From NCBI GenBank assembly GCA_903970165.1, contig CAJCHZ010000024.1, forward strand, positions 44,398-108,397: a stretch of DNA of 64,000 nt, read 5' to 3'. The notes below the pieces were generated by a model, which was not told the origin of the DNA, did not search any database, and worked only from the letters and a program-made list of their open reading frames with translations. This document shows, in pieces, positions 17,501 to 25,972 of the stretch. Both the position numbers and the translations under genes were made by a program. Position 1 is the stretch's first letter, and each line of letters starts with the position of its first letter. Source of the DNA: Betaproteobacteria bacterium. GTDB taxonomy: Bacteria > Acidobacteriota > Terriglobia > Acidiferrales > UBA7541.

Positions 17501-17852
17501 GCCCACTATTCTCCATGCTAGCTTCCGTACGACGCGGCGAAGAAAAGGCGTTCGTCTTTAGTGGGGCACAGGAGTTAAGAGTTTCATCCCGAGACGATAT
17601 CACCCGCCCACTGCTGGAGCAACTGACTGCCGTTGATTCCCTTCCGTTCTCACAACACATTACGGCTCGCCAGAGGTCTCGATACTCGCACTCTGAACCC
17701 CGAGAGATACATAACTCCATATAACGGGCAATGATCGCACGTTCCGCTAGCACGATCGGCGGTCTTGATCTGGTCGGATCGACTTCGATCAGAGCTGCAG
17801 CGTAGGGCTTGTGCCACTTCTCATAAGCAAGAACGTCTTCGAGTTCTGACAT
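17430..17852 (-). CDS. hypothetical protein with doubtful C-terminus
   Basis: The first ~65 residues (EKWHKPYAAALIEVDPTRS, then VLAERAIIARYMEL) resemble short helical proteins seen beside acidobacterial regulatory genes. The remaining ~70 residues are low in coding character, Ser/Cys rich, and run under the 3' end of the convergent gene at 17099-17500. The original gene may have ended earlier and been extended by a frameshift. Start ATG at 17852. Confidence 0.35.
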   Translation of the reverse strand: MSELEDVLAYEKWHKPYAAALIEVDPTRSRPPIVLAERAIIARYMELCISRGSECEYRDLWRAVMCCENGRESTAVSCSSSGRVISSRDETLNSCAPLKTNAFSSPRRTEASMENSGLNPMKPALYIVATGCQACDSPRQ

Positions 17853-18456
17853 GAGACACCTTGCTCATCGGGAAGAACCAAACGGCGGGATGAGAAATAC
17901 AGTCCGGCTCCCCAGCCATGAAAATCAGGCCTGTATCTCTCAATCTCGCCGTACTTTGGAAACATTAAAAGACCGCCGAAAGTGTGCGCTGTTCACTTTT
18001 GAACAGGCCGTTCTGCCTGAGGGAGGTGTATCTCGGTTGTTGTCGAAGGAACCGTTTATCTATACAAGTAGTTAAATGTTGTTAGAGTCTAGATATATGA
18101 ACTATATCGGTAAAACCCACATAAGCATTGATGAGTTGTGGCGCTCAGCGAGAAGTACACGGAGGCAAGGATCTCTGCGCGCGTCCGGTAAAGCCGCTTG
18201 GACGTAGCCGGCCGTGGTTGCGGCGGACGCGGGCCCTATGCAAATTCAATGGTGGGAAGGAACGGTGTTGGAGTGCGCGGAGACTGTGCCACAGAGCGCA
18301 ACACCTGACACGATGGGGCAATCTGTTGGCTGCGGCAACAAAGTATCTTGAAAAGCGTGACGGAAGACGCTGAACGAAGAGATCTGTTCGGTGAGAAGGC
18401 GGAGAGGTACGGACCGTGCCGAGGCACGCGAGGAACTCGAATTGCAGAGAGTGAGT
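17853..18456 (+). other. gene-free flank of the IS91 remnant
   Basis: About 600 bases without a convincing gene. It contains the first copy of a 36-base direct repeat (18159-18194) and, nearer the transposase, GC-rich sequence that may be the non-coding terminus of the IS91-like element. Confidence 0.4.
18159..18194 (+). repeat. 36-base direct repeat, copy A
   Basis: Matches 24061-24096 at 33 of 36 positions in the same orientation, 5.9 kb apart. The two copies bracket the mobile-element remnants. Copy A lies about 260 bases beyond the 3' end of the IS91-like transposase. Confidence 0.75.
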
Positions 18457-19410
18457 TCATGCTGCGGCGGTGACCAGCGGCGGAGAGCGGAGTTGGATTT
18501 CGGCCGCCGTCAGCCGTTCGACGACCTTCATGGGGCCACCACACCTGGAACAGCGCCAAGGACCGTGCGCGTCTTCCGTGGAAGCAAGGTGTTGTTCAGC
18601 TTGCGATTCTTGGGCTGAACCCAACAAGTGAAAGCAAAGCGGCAGGAGCGTTTTGCGCCGCCGGTTGGCCAGAAAGCCGAAATTCTGGATGCGCACGAAG
18701 CCTTGCGGAAGGATGTGCAGCAGGAAGCGACACAGAAACTCGTCGACCGATAGAGGCAGCGGCTTCTGTTTGTCGTGGTCAGCGGAATCACGCCAGCGAA
18801 AGGTAACTTGGCCATCGGCGAAGGAGACCAGGCGATGGTTGGAGATGGCCACGCGATGGGTGTAGCGGCCCAGGTATTGCAGCACATACTCCGGGTCACC
18901 GAAGAGACGTTTCAAATAGACCACCGAGTCGTGCCGGTACAGGGGTCGCAGTCAGGCAGCAGAGATTTTGGGTTGCGCAAGAAGCTTCAGATCTCCCGCG
19001 CAGCGGAGCTGGCCATTCTGGAAAGCCTGCTCGAGAACGTCGACGAACTTGCCGCGAAAAACTTTCTGCAGCACTTTCTTGGGAAGAAAGTAGTTGTCTC
19101 GTGAGCGAATCCAGCGGGTGTGATCGAGGGAGAGACCGCCGGCAGGAACGACACAATGACGGTGGGGATGAAGTTTGAGTTGTTGGCTCCAGGTGTGCAG
19201 CACGCTGAAGAAGCCAATCTCAGCGCCGAGGTGTCTCAGATCGCGAGCGACTTCCAGAAGGGTGTCGGCACTGGTGCGGAACAGGAGATCGTAGAGGATC
19301 TTCTTGTTCTGCAGAGCCAGTGGCGCCAAGCGGCTGGGGGGGGTGAAGACCACGTGCAGGTAGCGGGTCGGGAGAAGTTCACGTCGACGCGCGGCGGAAG
19401 GAGTTATGCC
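18457..19410 (-). pseudogene. IS91-family transposase remnant
   Basis: Rolling-circle (Y2/HUH-type) transposase. Visible are ELLPTRYLHVVFTPPSRLAPLALQNKK, GFFSVLHTWSQQLKLHPHRHCVVPAGG (with the HxH metal motif), EYVLQYLGRYTHRVAISNHRL and a C-terminal CSRCGG ribbon ending LTAAEIQLRSPP. An in-frame TGA at about 18952-18954 splits the two halves, which otherwise continue in the same frame. The N-terminal zinc-finger part is missing: a TAG stands at 19411-19413 and no similarity is seen beyond. The gene is therefore dead in two ways. Confidence 0.88.
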
Positions 19411-19563
19411 CTAGCATGACAGTTTTTCCGTCATTTTCCCGCCTTACTTAGTGGGGGAATAGATCCCCGGACTGGAAAGCAACTACGTGGGTATGTACCT
19501 CTTCGGATGGATCAGGATCCGAAGCTGGAGCGAGGTCCGAAAGATCGATCTGGGAGAGTCCTT

Positions 19564-19932
19564 ATGTTGAAAACAGTGGCTAAAACGTCGAGACGCTGTG
19601 AATCTCGTCTAGAAATATCGGATGGGGTCTGGATCCTCTGGTGCTGCAGTGGTCGTGAAATGGTTTCCACAGTGCAAAACATCAGTCCAGGAGGTCTGTT
19701 TGTTGAATGTGCAAGTCCCAGGCCTTTCGGAGCAACGGTGGAGGTGTATTTTTTGGTCCCTGATGGAAAGATCGCTGGTGAGGCTGTCGTGAAACACAGC
19801 CAAACCGGGCGTGGAATCGGATTGAGCCTCACAAGGATACTGGAAACGGATCGCTTGCGCATGGTCGGCTTGATCAAGAGGTTGCGCAATGCGTCCCTGA
19901 AGCCAAATCCTCACCGTCCAGGTGGGTGCTAA
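19564..19932 (+). CDS. PilZ-domain protein
   Basis: About 122 residues from ATG at 19564, after GGGAGAG. The first conserved block appears as RRCESRLEI (RxxxR type) and the second as NISPGGLFVEC (D/NxSxxG type), the pair that binds cyclic di-GMP in PilZ domains. The strands VEVYFLVPDGKIAGEAVVKHSQTGRGIGLSL complete the barrel. There is no other domain. The frame runs back to 19507 with some coding appearance, so the start may be earlier. It probably acts as a c-di-GMP receptor, but the target is unknown. It lies among mobile-element debris. Confidence 0.85.
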   Translation: MLKTVAKTSRRCESRLEISDGVWILWCCSGREMVSTVQNISPGGLFVECASPRPFGATVEVYFLVPDGKIAGEAVVKHSQTGRGIGLSLTRILETDRLRMVGLIKRLRNASLKPNPHRPGGC

Positions 19933-20074
19933 CTGCCAGCCTTCCGATTTGGACGGTTTGATACGTGGATTGTTTCCGGATGTCCCCGGATAGGCGCCCA
20001 ATAGCACCGGTCCGCACGGATAGTGCAGCCGTCAGTTAACGCGGCCCATTAGAGAAGCAACATCCACGGCACTA

Positions 20075-22010
20075 TTACAGCTTGGCGAACTCTGCTTTCG
20101 CTTGCTTGAGAATGGGGACGTCGGGATCGGCGTCTTTCCAGAGATTGAGGAAGGTTTGATACGCAGGTTTTGCTCTCGCGGTGTCGCCCAAAAGGGCGTA
20201 GGCGCGGCCCATTTGAAGATGAGCCAGCGATCCTGTCACGAAATTTTGCACAATGCCCTGGTGGTCGAGCAGCTTCTGGAACTCGGTGGCTGCGGCAGTG
20301 CCATTGTGAGTAAGTAGATAGGCTTGGCCGCGCAGGTAGGCTGGGTACAAATAGTTGATGTATCCATCGGCGAGGCCCAGTTCGTAGGTGGCTGTCGGCT
20401 CGAGCCCCAGGAGGGCGCGGGAAGGCTTGTTGTTGCTGATATCGATGGCAGCTTTTAGGCTCGGCAACCAGTAGAGCTTCATTAGGTTATTGGTTGGATA
20501 GGTCTTCTCCATTTCCTTACACAACGCTTCAGCGCGGGAAGCATCGCCAGCGCGAGCTAGAGCGAGTGCTGCGATCACCTCAACGTCCCTGCCGGGCGAC
20601 AGTGCCAAAGCCTTCGCGACTTCTCGCCGTGCTGCCCCACCGTTGCCCAACTCGGCCTCTCGAAGCGCGGCATTGACCTGCCACAATGCCGCTTTTTCTT
20701 TAGAGTCGCTGCGAACCGCGGAGTCCAGCGCTCGTCGCGAGTAGTCCCGCGCCCTCGTCATCCGTCCGAAATAAGCTTCCGTATCCGACTGCATCGACAA
20801 CAGTATGTCTTCAATTCCCGGCTTACCAGCATCCCAAGCGACCTGCTGCCCCATCTGCGCGGCATCTCCCCGCAGAAAGGCGAGCGCGTATATCTGCTGG
20901 TGCAGATTCCCGCTATCCAAGCCGCGTCGGAGTGCATGATCGAACACGACCTTCGCTTCATCCAGCCGGTTCAGGAACAGGTATCCTACCCCCAGGCCCG
21001 AATAGCTCAAGACGGCATTAGGCGCCAGACGCATGAGGGTCTGATATTCCGCGAGAGCTTTGTCATATTGCCCTGTGTCGTGGTAGAGCTGGCCCAGCGT
21101 GCCGTGGGGACCGGGGTCACGAGGATATTCAGCAATCCACAGTTCACAGGTCTCGACCTCCTTGTCCAGTTCCCCCCTGGCCCGAAAATAGAACTCCGTG
21201 ATGCGCATTTTTTCCCGTTCGGTTACGCGGTCGCGCAGTTGGTACGCCTTGGTCGCGTACTCCAGCTGCACTGACGGTTGCAGGAGGTTGCCGTAAATAG
21301 TTGACAACATGGCATAAGCCATGGGGAAGTCCGGATCAAGTTGAATGGCCTGCTTAAAAAACGGAATGCTCGGCGCGTCTCCTTCCTGGTACCAGACTTT
21401 CATGCCCATGCTAAAGTTTCTCAGGGCTTCCAGTGAAGATGTGGTCGCCTCCATTGGAACATTGAACTTCTGCACAGAGGGCAGCGACTCTCCGAGCTTG
21501 CCGCGTAGACTGGACGAGATGCGGCTCAACGTTTTCAGGACATCTTCCCTGCTTTTGGCCTCGCCCTGTTCTTGGGCGAGATTGTCACCCGCGTTGCAAG
21601 CGAAGGCATTCAAATTCAGCAGGTAATGGTCGCCCAACCGGGATATCGTCCCGCCCAGCAGAGCCTTGCTACCCGTACGCACGCAAAGCTCCTGGCCGAT
21701 GTCCATCGTAATGCGCTCGTTTGCGGAACGGCCCATCATGCAAGGTCGCGCTGATTCTCCGGTCGGAAACAATGTTCAGGAAGGGAGATTGCTCCAGTTC
21801 CACGGCGAGTGCCTGCTTCAGGGTTTCGTCAAAGACGGCGTCCCCCGTCTTGTTGTCGAAGTCGGTGAGGACAACGGTGTCTTTCTCTGTCAGTTTGGGT
21901 TCTCGGTGGGTGCCTGAGTATATCCACCAAGTTAGAAAGGCCGCGGCAGCGACGGTTAGGAATACGATCATTGAACCGCCTGCTGAAGTCAGCGCTCGCC
22001 AGACGGATCG
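20075..22010 (-). pseudogene. C-terminal TPR part of a Ser/Thr protein kinase, kinase domain missing
   Basis: The segment begins with a membrane helix (MIVFLTVAAAAFLTWWIY) and LTEKDTVVLTDFDNKTGD, the typical join between the kinase and sensor parts of acidobacterial Ser/Thr kinases. It continues with QALAVELEQSPFLNIVSDRRIS, GGTISRLGDHYLLNLN and a long TPR array (for example PNAVLSYSGLGVGYLFLNRLDEAK and GSLAHLQMGRAYALLGD) to the stop at 20075. A frameshift near 21740, between DRRISATL and MMGRSANERI, fits a two-base loss. Upstream the frame runs straight into a fragment of a tyrosine integrase, and no kinase motifs are present. The part from about 21700 down is still an open frame of some 540 residues. 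Confidence 0.8.
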
Positions 22011-22209
22011 CAACCGTGCCCGATGACAAGTTCCTTTGTTGAAACAGCTCGGCCTGATATTCACGAATGTGCCGCGGACCCAAGCGGTCCGGAGGACAGT
22101 TGAACCGTCGAGCAAAATTTTCGACGGTGTAGATGTAGCTGCGTATGGTATCTTCAGAATAATTACGACGCTGGAGATCTTCCAGCATCAGTTTACGTAG
22201 ATGGGTCAC
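22000..22209 (-). pseudogene. tyrosine recombinase N-terminal (SAM-like core-binding) fragment
   Basis: Starts at ATG 22209. The 70 residues LRKLMLEDLQRRNYSEDTIRSY, VENFARRF, LGPRHIREYQAELFQQ and LSSGTVAIRL match the core-binding domain of phage-type integrases such as those linked to IS91-like elements. The catalytic R-H-R-Y domain is absent. The sequence turns into the kinase tail near 22000-22010, in another frame. Confidence 0.8.
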
Positions 22210-22361
22210 GGGGACCTCCTGTGACCCAAACTTATCTTAGCTCTAAGGCAACCACCTCTCCGGACATCCCACGCGAAGCGTCCGCCGCTGGGCGGCTACG
22301 TTCAAACGCGGTTACCGGAAAAATAGATCGACCCAAAAAGAACTTGTCCGGTCACCCGTGC

Positions 22362-22844
22362 TCATCGGGACTTGGGAATGTTTTTGCTCACGGCTATTGG
22401 CTGGACTCGGACATCACTCGGCAACTCGGCCCAGACTATTTGGCCATCATTTTTGCCGGTCAATTGCAATCTCCAATGGTCGCTATCCCCGTCTGGGTCT
22501 TTCCAATCGAACGACATCGACCTGCCGGAGACTTTGATGTTGTTAATGGGGACACTCTTAGAAAGCGTGGGGTCGGTCACGACGTCGACCGTGCCCTCCG
22601 AACTCACACTATAGCCGCACACTTGTACGTCGCCCACAAGTTGACCCTTTTCCGAGCGCAGGTGTAAAACAATGATTGGAGTTCCAGCATGGACAGCAGT
22701 CCATGTTCCTATAAACGACGGAATCTCAGATTCCGGTGGCCTTGTCTGGGCTAGCGTAGGACCGCACCAACGTCCTGCGAAAACTAACGCAGTGATGGCC
22801 AACACAGTTACGCTGCCGATACGCCAGAACAATTTGAATCCCAT
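22362..22844 (-). CDS. secreted protein of unknown function
   Basis: 160 residues from ATG at 22844, with GGGAGGG about six bases upstream. The signal peptide has a basic start (MGFKLFWR), a hydrophobic core and a likely cut near TLAQ. The mature part is beta-rich: EIPSFIGTWTAVHAGTPIIVLHLR, GQLVGDVQVCGYSV, SMSFDWKDPDGDSDHWRLQLTGKNDGQIVW. This pattern (GTW at the start, paired strands, W in the last strand) resembles lipocalin-like or metallo-enzyme-associated barrels, but no family is certain. It lies between the integrase fragment and the group II intron remnant and looks intact. Confidence 0.65.
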   Translation of the reverse strand: MGFKLFWRIGSVTVLAITALVFAGRWCGPTLAQTRPPESEIPSFIGTWTAVHAGTPIIVLHLRSEKGQLVGDVQVCGYSVSSEGTVDVVTDPTLSKSVPINNIKVSGRSMSFDWKDPDGDSDHWRLQLTGKNDGQIVWAELPSDVRVQPIAVSKNIPKSR

Positions 22845-22969
22845 ATAGCCCTCCCTTGGGCTCTCAGATTCCATGATCCTGGTGGGGGTTGTCCAAACGG
22901 TCCCTCGATGCCGAAGGTCATTCGGTTCAATCGGGCCAGCAAATAGATACAGAACAATGTAGTGGACGC

Positions 22970-23690
22970 GGTAGGGACGAGCATCGCTGATCGCCCCCCG
23001 CACAGATCCGTACGAGCGCTTTCTACGCATACGGCTCCCACCTTCGATGTGTGGCGAGAAAGCGCACGACAGGATAAGGATGCAGAACGCGTGGGGCTGG
23101 AAGCCACCGCGTGAAGATCGGGAGGAGCCGATCCCACGCCACTTGGCGTTGACTGCGGCGCCGTAATATGAGCCACCACAACCGCCGCAAGCGTTGCCCG
23201 AAGACACTCAACCGGTCGATGTTCCCCGGGATCGCATGGTAGCGGTAGTAGCCAGTGACAACCTTTCGTAGCCATGCACCGACGTCGGCGGCCGGCTCGT
23301 GCATGCGGAGGCGCAACTCAGCCTTAATGGCTTGTAGTTTCGCCGCCATGCGCTTCTTCGCCGTTTTCCGCCACACGGTAAATGCTCCGTTGCTCCGGCG
23401 TTTCCCGCAGTAGTGCGTGAAACCCAGGAACGTAAAGGTCTCCGGCTTTCCTTCTCCACGCTTCTCCCGGTCTCGGGTGGCGAACCGCCCAAACTCGATC
23501 AGTCGTGTTTTCTCCGGATGTAGTTCCAGCCCGAACTTAGCCAGTCGTTCCCGAAATGCGTTCAGAAATCGCTCGGTTTCCATTCGGTTTTCGAAACCCA
23601 CCACCAGATCATCAGCGTAGCGGACGACGATTGCATCGCCCGTAGCCACTTTCTGGCGCCCAAGCTTCGACCCCCAGATTTTCTTCCAGT
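22970..23690 (-). mobile_element. group II intron remnant (3' half)
   Basis: The 3' part of a group II intron: the C-terminal half of its reverse transcriptase/maturase followed by a domain V-like hairpin at 23005-23037 (GAGCCGTATGCG, loop TAGAAA, GCGCTCGTACGGATC) and a G-rich domain VI-like stem. The 5' intron half (domains I-III and RT palm start) is absent; the sequence is joined near 23690 to an IS21 istB fragment. Confidence 0.75.
23023..23690 (-). pseudogene. group II intron reverse transcriptase/maturase, C-terminal half
   Basis: Contains the RT active-site box as VVRYADDLVVGFE, followed by the FGLELHPEKTRLIEFGR thumb-proximal segment, the maturase domain and the TGYYRYHAIPGN helix. 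It ends WEPYA with its TAG lying inside domain V. Residues before the YADD box are not RT-like, because the frame there runs into the opposite strand of the istB fragment. Truncated, so unlikely to be active. Confidence 0.85.
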
Positions 23691-23693
23691 TGG

Positions 23694-24010
23694 TGAGCGC
23701 GCGGTACGAACGCGGGAGCATTATCCTGACCTCGAACAAGAGTTACGGGGATTGGGGATCGATCTTCGGCGATTCGATCATCGCCACAGCGATCCTGGAC
23801 CGACTGCTACACCACTCGACGACCATCAACATCCGCGGCGAGAGCTACCGGCTGAAAGACCGCCGCAAGGCCGGCTTGGTGCCGCCTCGAGGACAAGACG
23901 AGGCAGACGCCGCGGCTCGTTCTTTGGGCTCGGACTCCGTTCCGCCCAAAACGCGCCAAAAGACGGCGCTAGGCTCCACTCCGTCCGAGCCCAAGGAGGC
24001 CCTTCAATGA
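23694..24010 (+). pseudogene. istB: IstB-like ATPase C-terminal fragment (IS21 family)
   Basis: Reads RYERGSIILTSNKSYGDWGSIFGD, then ILDRLLHHSTTINIRGESYRLKDRRKAGL, the C-terminal third of the IS21 transposition helper IstB (AAA+ ATPase, sensor region). The Walker motifs and istA are missing. The upstream side ends at the group II intron remnant. The extended tail after RKAGL is normal for some IS21 members. Confidence 0.85.
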
Positions 24011-24020
24011 AGGTTAGGGG

Positions 24021-24046
24021 TGGGGAATTTTCAACCGGAATTGACA
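24021..24046 (+). repeat. IS21-family terminal sequence
   Basis: TGGGGAATTTTCAACCGG followed by AATTGACA has the form of an IS21-family end, with CA at the tip. It lies 10 bases after the istB stop. No partner end (TGTCAATT-like) is seen on the other side, so the element is one-ended. Confidence 0.6.
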
Positions 24047-24060
24047 TCGGTAAGTAGTGA

Positions 24061-24096
24061 ACGGAGGCAGGGAGCTCTGCGCTCGTCCGGTAAAGC
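24061..24096 (+). repeat. 36-base direct repeat, copy B
   Basis: Matches 18159-18194 with three substitutions. It begins 14 bases beyond the IS21 end and so lies in its flanking DNA. Confidence 0.75.
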
Positions 24097-24241
24097 ACTA
24101 GCGTTCAGAGGCGCCGTTGTGACACTTTTAGACCAGCCTCATCCCTTTCAAATATATAGTTTCGCTACGTTCGAAGCGCGCCGTCACCATGTGGTAGGAC
24201 AAAAATGAGTGAACGCAACGCAGCCAAAGAGCACAACTATC

Positions 24242-24712
24242 ATGAATAGACAAGATTGGATTTTAAGAAGCGCAGCCGTTTTCTTGACCACTGTTTCCTT
24301 TTACCCAGCAATCGCGCATTCACAAACTCAGCGAAAATCGGCTCCCGAGCAGACCGACTTCGGTGCAGACTCAGAGTTGGAGCGTCCGATCCCCGTTCCC
24401 GAAGCGGCGCTCAAAGCCCTCCGCAACGCATTGCAGGCGAGTCCTGACGAACTGCCAGCCGAGCAATTACGAGCCTCCGAAGTCCACTTGGGCGGGTTAA
24501 CCGAAGCCGACCTCGTCGTTCCCGTCATCGGGGGTGGTCACGCTGCTTTTTTCTATATCCTCAGACCCACTTCAGACGGCTATCAACTTATCTTCGATTC
24601 CGGCGGCGACTCCATGACCGTTTTGCGAGCCAGGTCGCATGGGTACCGAGACCTTCAGGTCGAGGGAATCACAATGGCTGGTAAGAACGTGACGACGGCC
24701 ACAAGTATGTGA
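24242..24712 (+). CDS. secreted protein of unknown function, C-terminus probably frameshifted
   Basis: About 156 residues from ATG at 24242 (an ATG 33 bases upstream is also in frame). The N-terminus is a signal peptide ending near AIAHSQ. The mature part has a Pro/Glu-rich linker, then ASEVHLGGLTEADLVVPVIGG, AFFYILRPTSDGYQLIFDSGGD and VLRARSHGYRDLQVEG, a repeated strand pattern seen in small secreted acidobacterial proteins. The frame stops at 24712 after VTTATSM. The neighbouring frame continues with RDDGHKYVKTSEKTEHPN to a TGA at 24742-24744, which looks like the true ending. A small indel before 24700 is likely. Confidence 0.65.
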   Translation: MNRQDWILRSAAVFLTTVSFYPAIAHSQTQRKSAPEQTDFGADSELERPIPVPEAALKALRNALQASPDELPAEQLRASEVHLGGLTEADLVVPVIGGGHAAFFYILRPTSDGYQLIFDSGGDSMTVLRARSHGYRDLQVEGITMAGKNVTTATSM

Positions 24713-24935
24713 AGACCTCGGAAAAGACCGAACACCCGAATTGACTGAGACGTATGGAGTCTACCCGGCTCCTGTCATGGCGCGGCTGCCGTTCTCCTCC
24801 TTCTGGCTGGTAAGTCTTAGGCGCTAGGTCGTGAAATCATGTAAATTCCTACTTGCGTGAACCGACTTGCGACATTCTCTTGGTTGCCCGCGTGCGCGAG
24901 ATAGTGACAGTTCCACAAATGAAGGGTGAATTGCA

Positions 24936-25241
24936 ATGAGGCGAATCGGGCGGGCGCTGAAGGCGTTCCTAGTGGGATATGCGGTTTATATTGTATTGGT
25001 GGAGATTTTCATTGGCGTGATGGGTTCAATAACCGGCGGTTATCCCGAAACCTTATCGCCTTTTTTCTGGCCAGTTGCAGCGCCTTTTCTGGTGCGGCCT
25101 TCCGAGTGGCGACTAGTCCCTGTGTTCGATAATGTCTGCAGCCTCGTAGGCGGCCTGCTCATATTGGTGGTGGCGATATGGGTTTACCGGCGTGGGCGAG
25201 AATTTCAACTCACCGGTGATCATTCACGAAACAAATCCTGA
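24936..25241 (+). CDS. small membrane protein of unknown function
   Basis: 101 residues. Three hydrophobic segments: AFLVGYAVYIVLVEIFIGVMG (8-30), a short one around PFFWPVAAPFLV, and NVCSLVGGLLILVVAIWVY (65-85), followed by a basic tail YRRGREF. ATG at 24936 lies a few bases after GAAGGGTGAA. Family not recognised; no partner gene. Confidence 0.55.
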   Translation: MRRIGRALKAFLVGYAVYIVLVEIFIGVMGSITGGYPETLSPFFWPVAAPFLVRPSEWRLVPVFDNVCSLVGGLLILVVAIWVYRRGREFQLTGDHSRNKS

Positions 25242-25857
25242 CTTGGGGACGGTTCATGATGAGCATGGCATCGAACGCGTCTTGGACCGGCAAGGCTAAT
25301 TCAGTGATGATCCTAGTTTCCCTCACCGTGGATCCCTCGTGGCTTCGCAAGCTTCCCGAAAAAAACAAACTTTCAGCGTGATGTTTTCCGTTTTTCGAGG
25401 CCTCTTAATAGGTATGGGGCTCGATTCGTTCAAAGAGCCTCCATCGCTGTTTGCCGTGCGGGAAGTCGAACGGGGCATGCGGAGGTCGGACTGTATGAAA
25501 CTGCTGGAGGGAGCCTCCGAGTGGGCAGGCCCCAGAAAAAATGGCAAATCACAAAGATTCTCGTTGAGGTTTCCTTCCTTGAGGGCCTCTGAGTATATGG
25601 AGGGGAGTTCACGTTGATGTCTCCCGGATCAAGAACGATGGAACCGGGGGGCGCTTCGGTGCGGATCGTCTTCAACTGCGCGATGCGATGGGAGTTGCTC
25701 CAGTATCAAAGCAACCCTATGAGCTTCGTGCGGAACGGCTGCGAACGGCGAACAGCAAGTTGGTTCGGCTATTGCTGCCGACGGGCACAAGCAGCCGGGC
25801 TTAATGTTCCCTTGAGTTCCCTCGTGCAGGTGCAAGTGGTTCAGATAGAGATAGATA
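25242..25857 (+). other. intergenic stretch without a recognisable gene
   Basis: About 615 bases between a small membrane protein and tRNA-Sec. Several frames stay open for 60-100 codons, but none has a family match by eye. The frame ending at 25803 (YELRAERLRTANSKLVRLL near its end) has some coding look and could be a decayed gene tail. Confidence 0.4.
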
Positions 25858-25956
25858 TGGCGGAAGCGTGTGGGAGTCGAATCCACCATTCGACCCGCGA
25901 AGGACCGAATCGCCGGCTTTGAAGGCCGGGAGGGTCACCGGACCCCTTTCGCTTCC
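25858..25956 (-). tRNA. selC: tRNA-Sec (anticodon TCA)
   Basis: A 99-base tRNA with the marks of bacterial selenocysteine tRNA. The 5' end GGAAGCG pairs with CGCTTCC before discriminator G and an encoded CCA. The anticodon stem CCGGC/GCCGG holds the loop CTTCAAA, so the anticodon is TCA. A long extra arm (ATTCG paired with CGAAT) and the T-loop TTCGACT follow. It resembles E. coli selC in its ends and layout. It starts 16 bases after the stop of the cyclase-domain gene on the same strand. selA, selB, selD and selenoproteins are not in this window. Confidence 0.93.
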
Positions 25957-25972
25957 GTGGGGAGTATACGGC

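Noticed and set aside
18952..18954. In-frame TGA inside the IS91 transposase as a possible selenocysteine codon, since tRNA-Sec is present.
   Set aside because: The gene is also truncated at its N-terminus, transposases of this family have no Sec, and no SECIS-like hairpin was seen after the TGA. A nonsense mutation is simpler.
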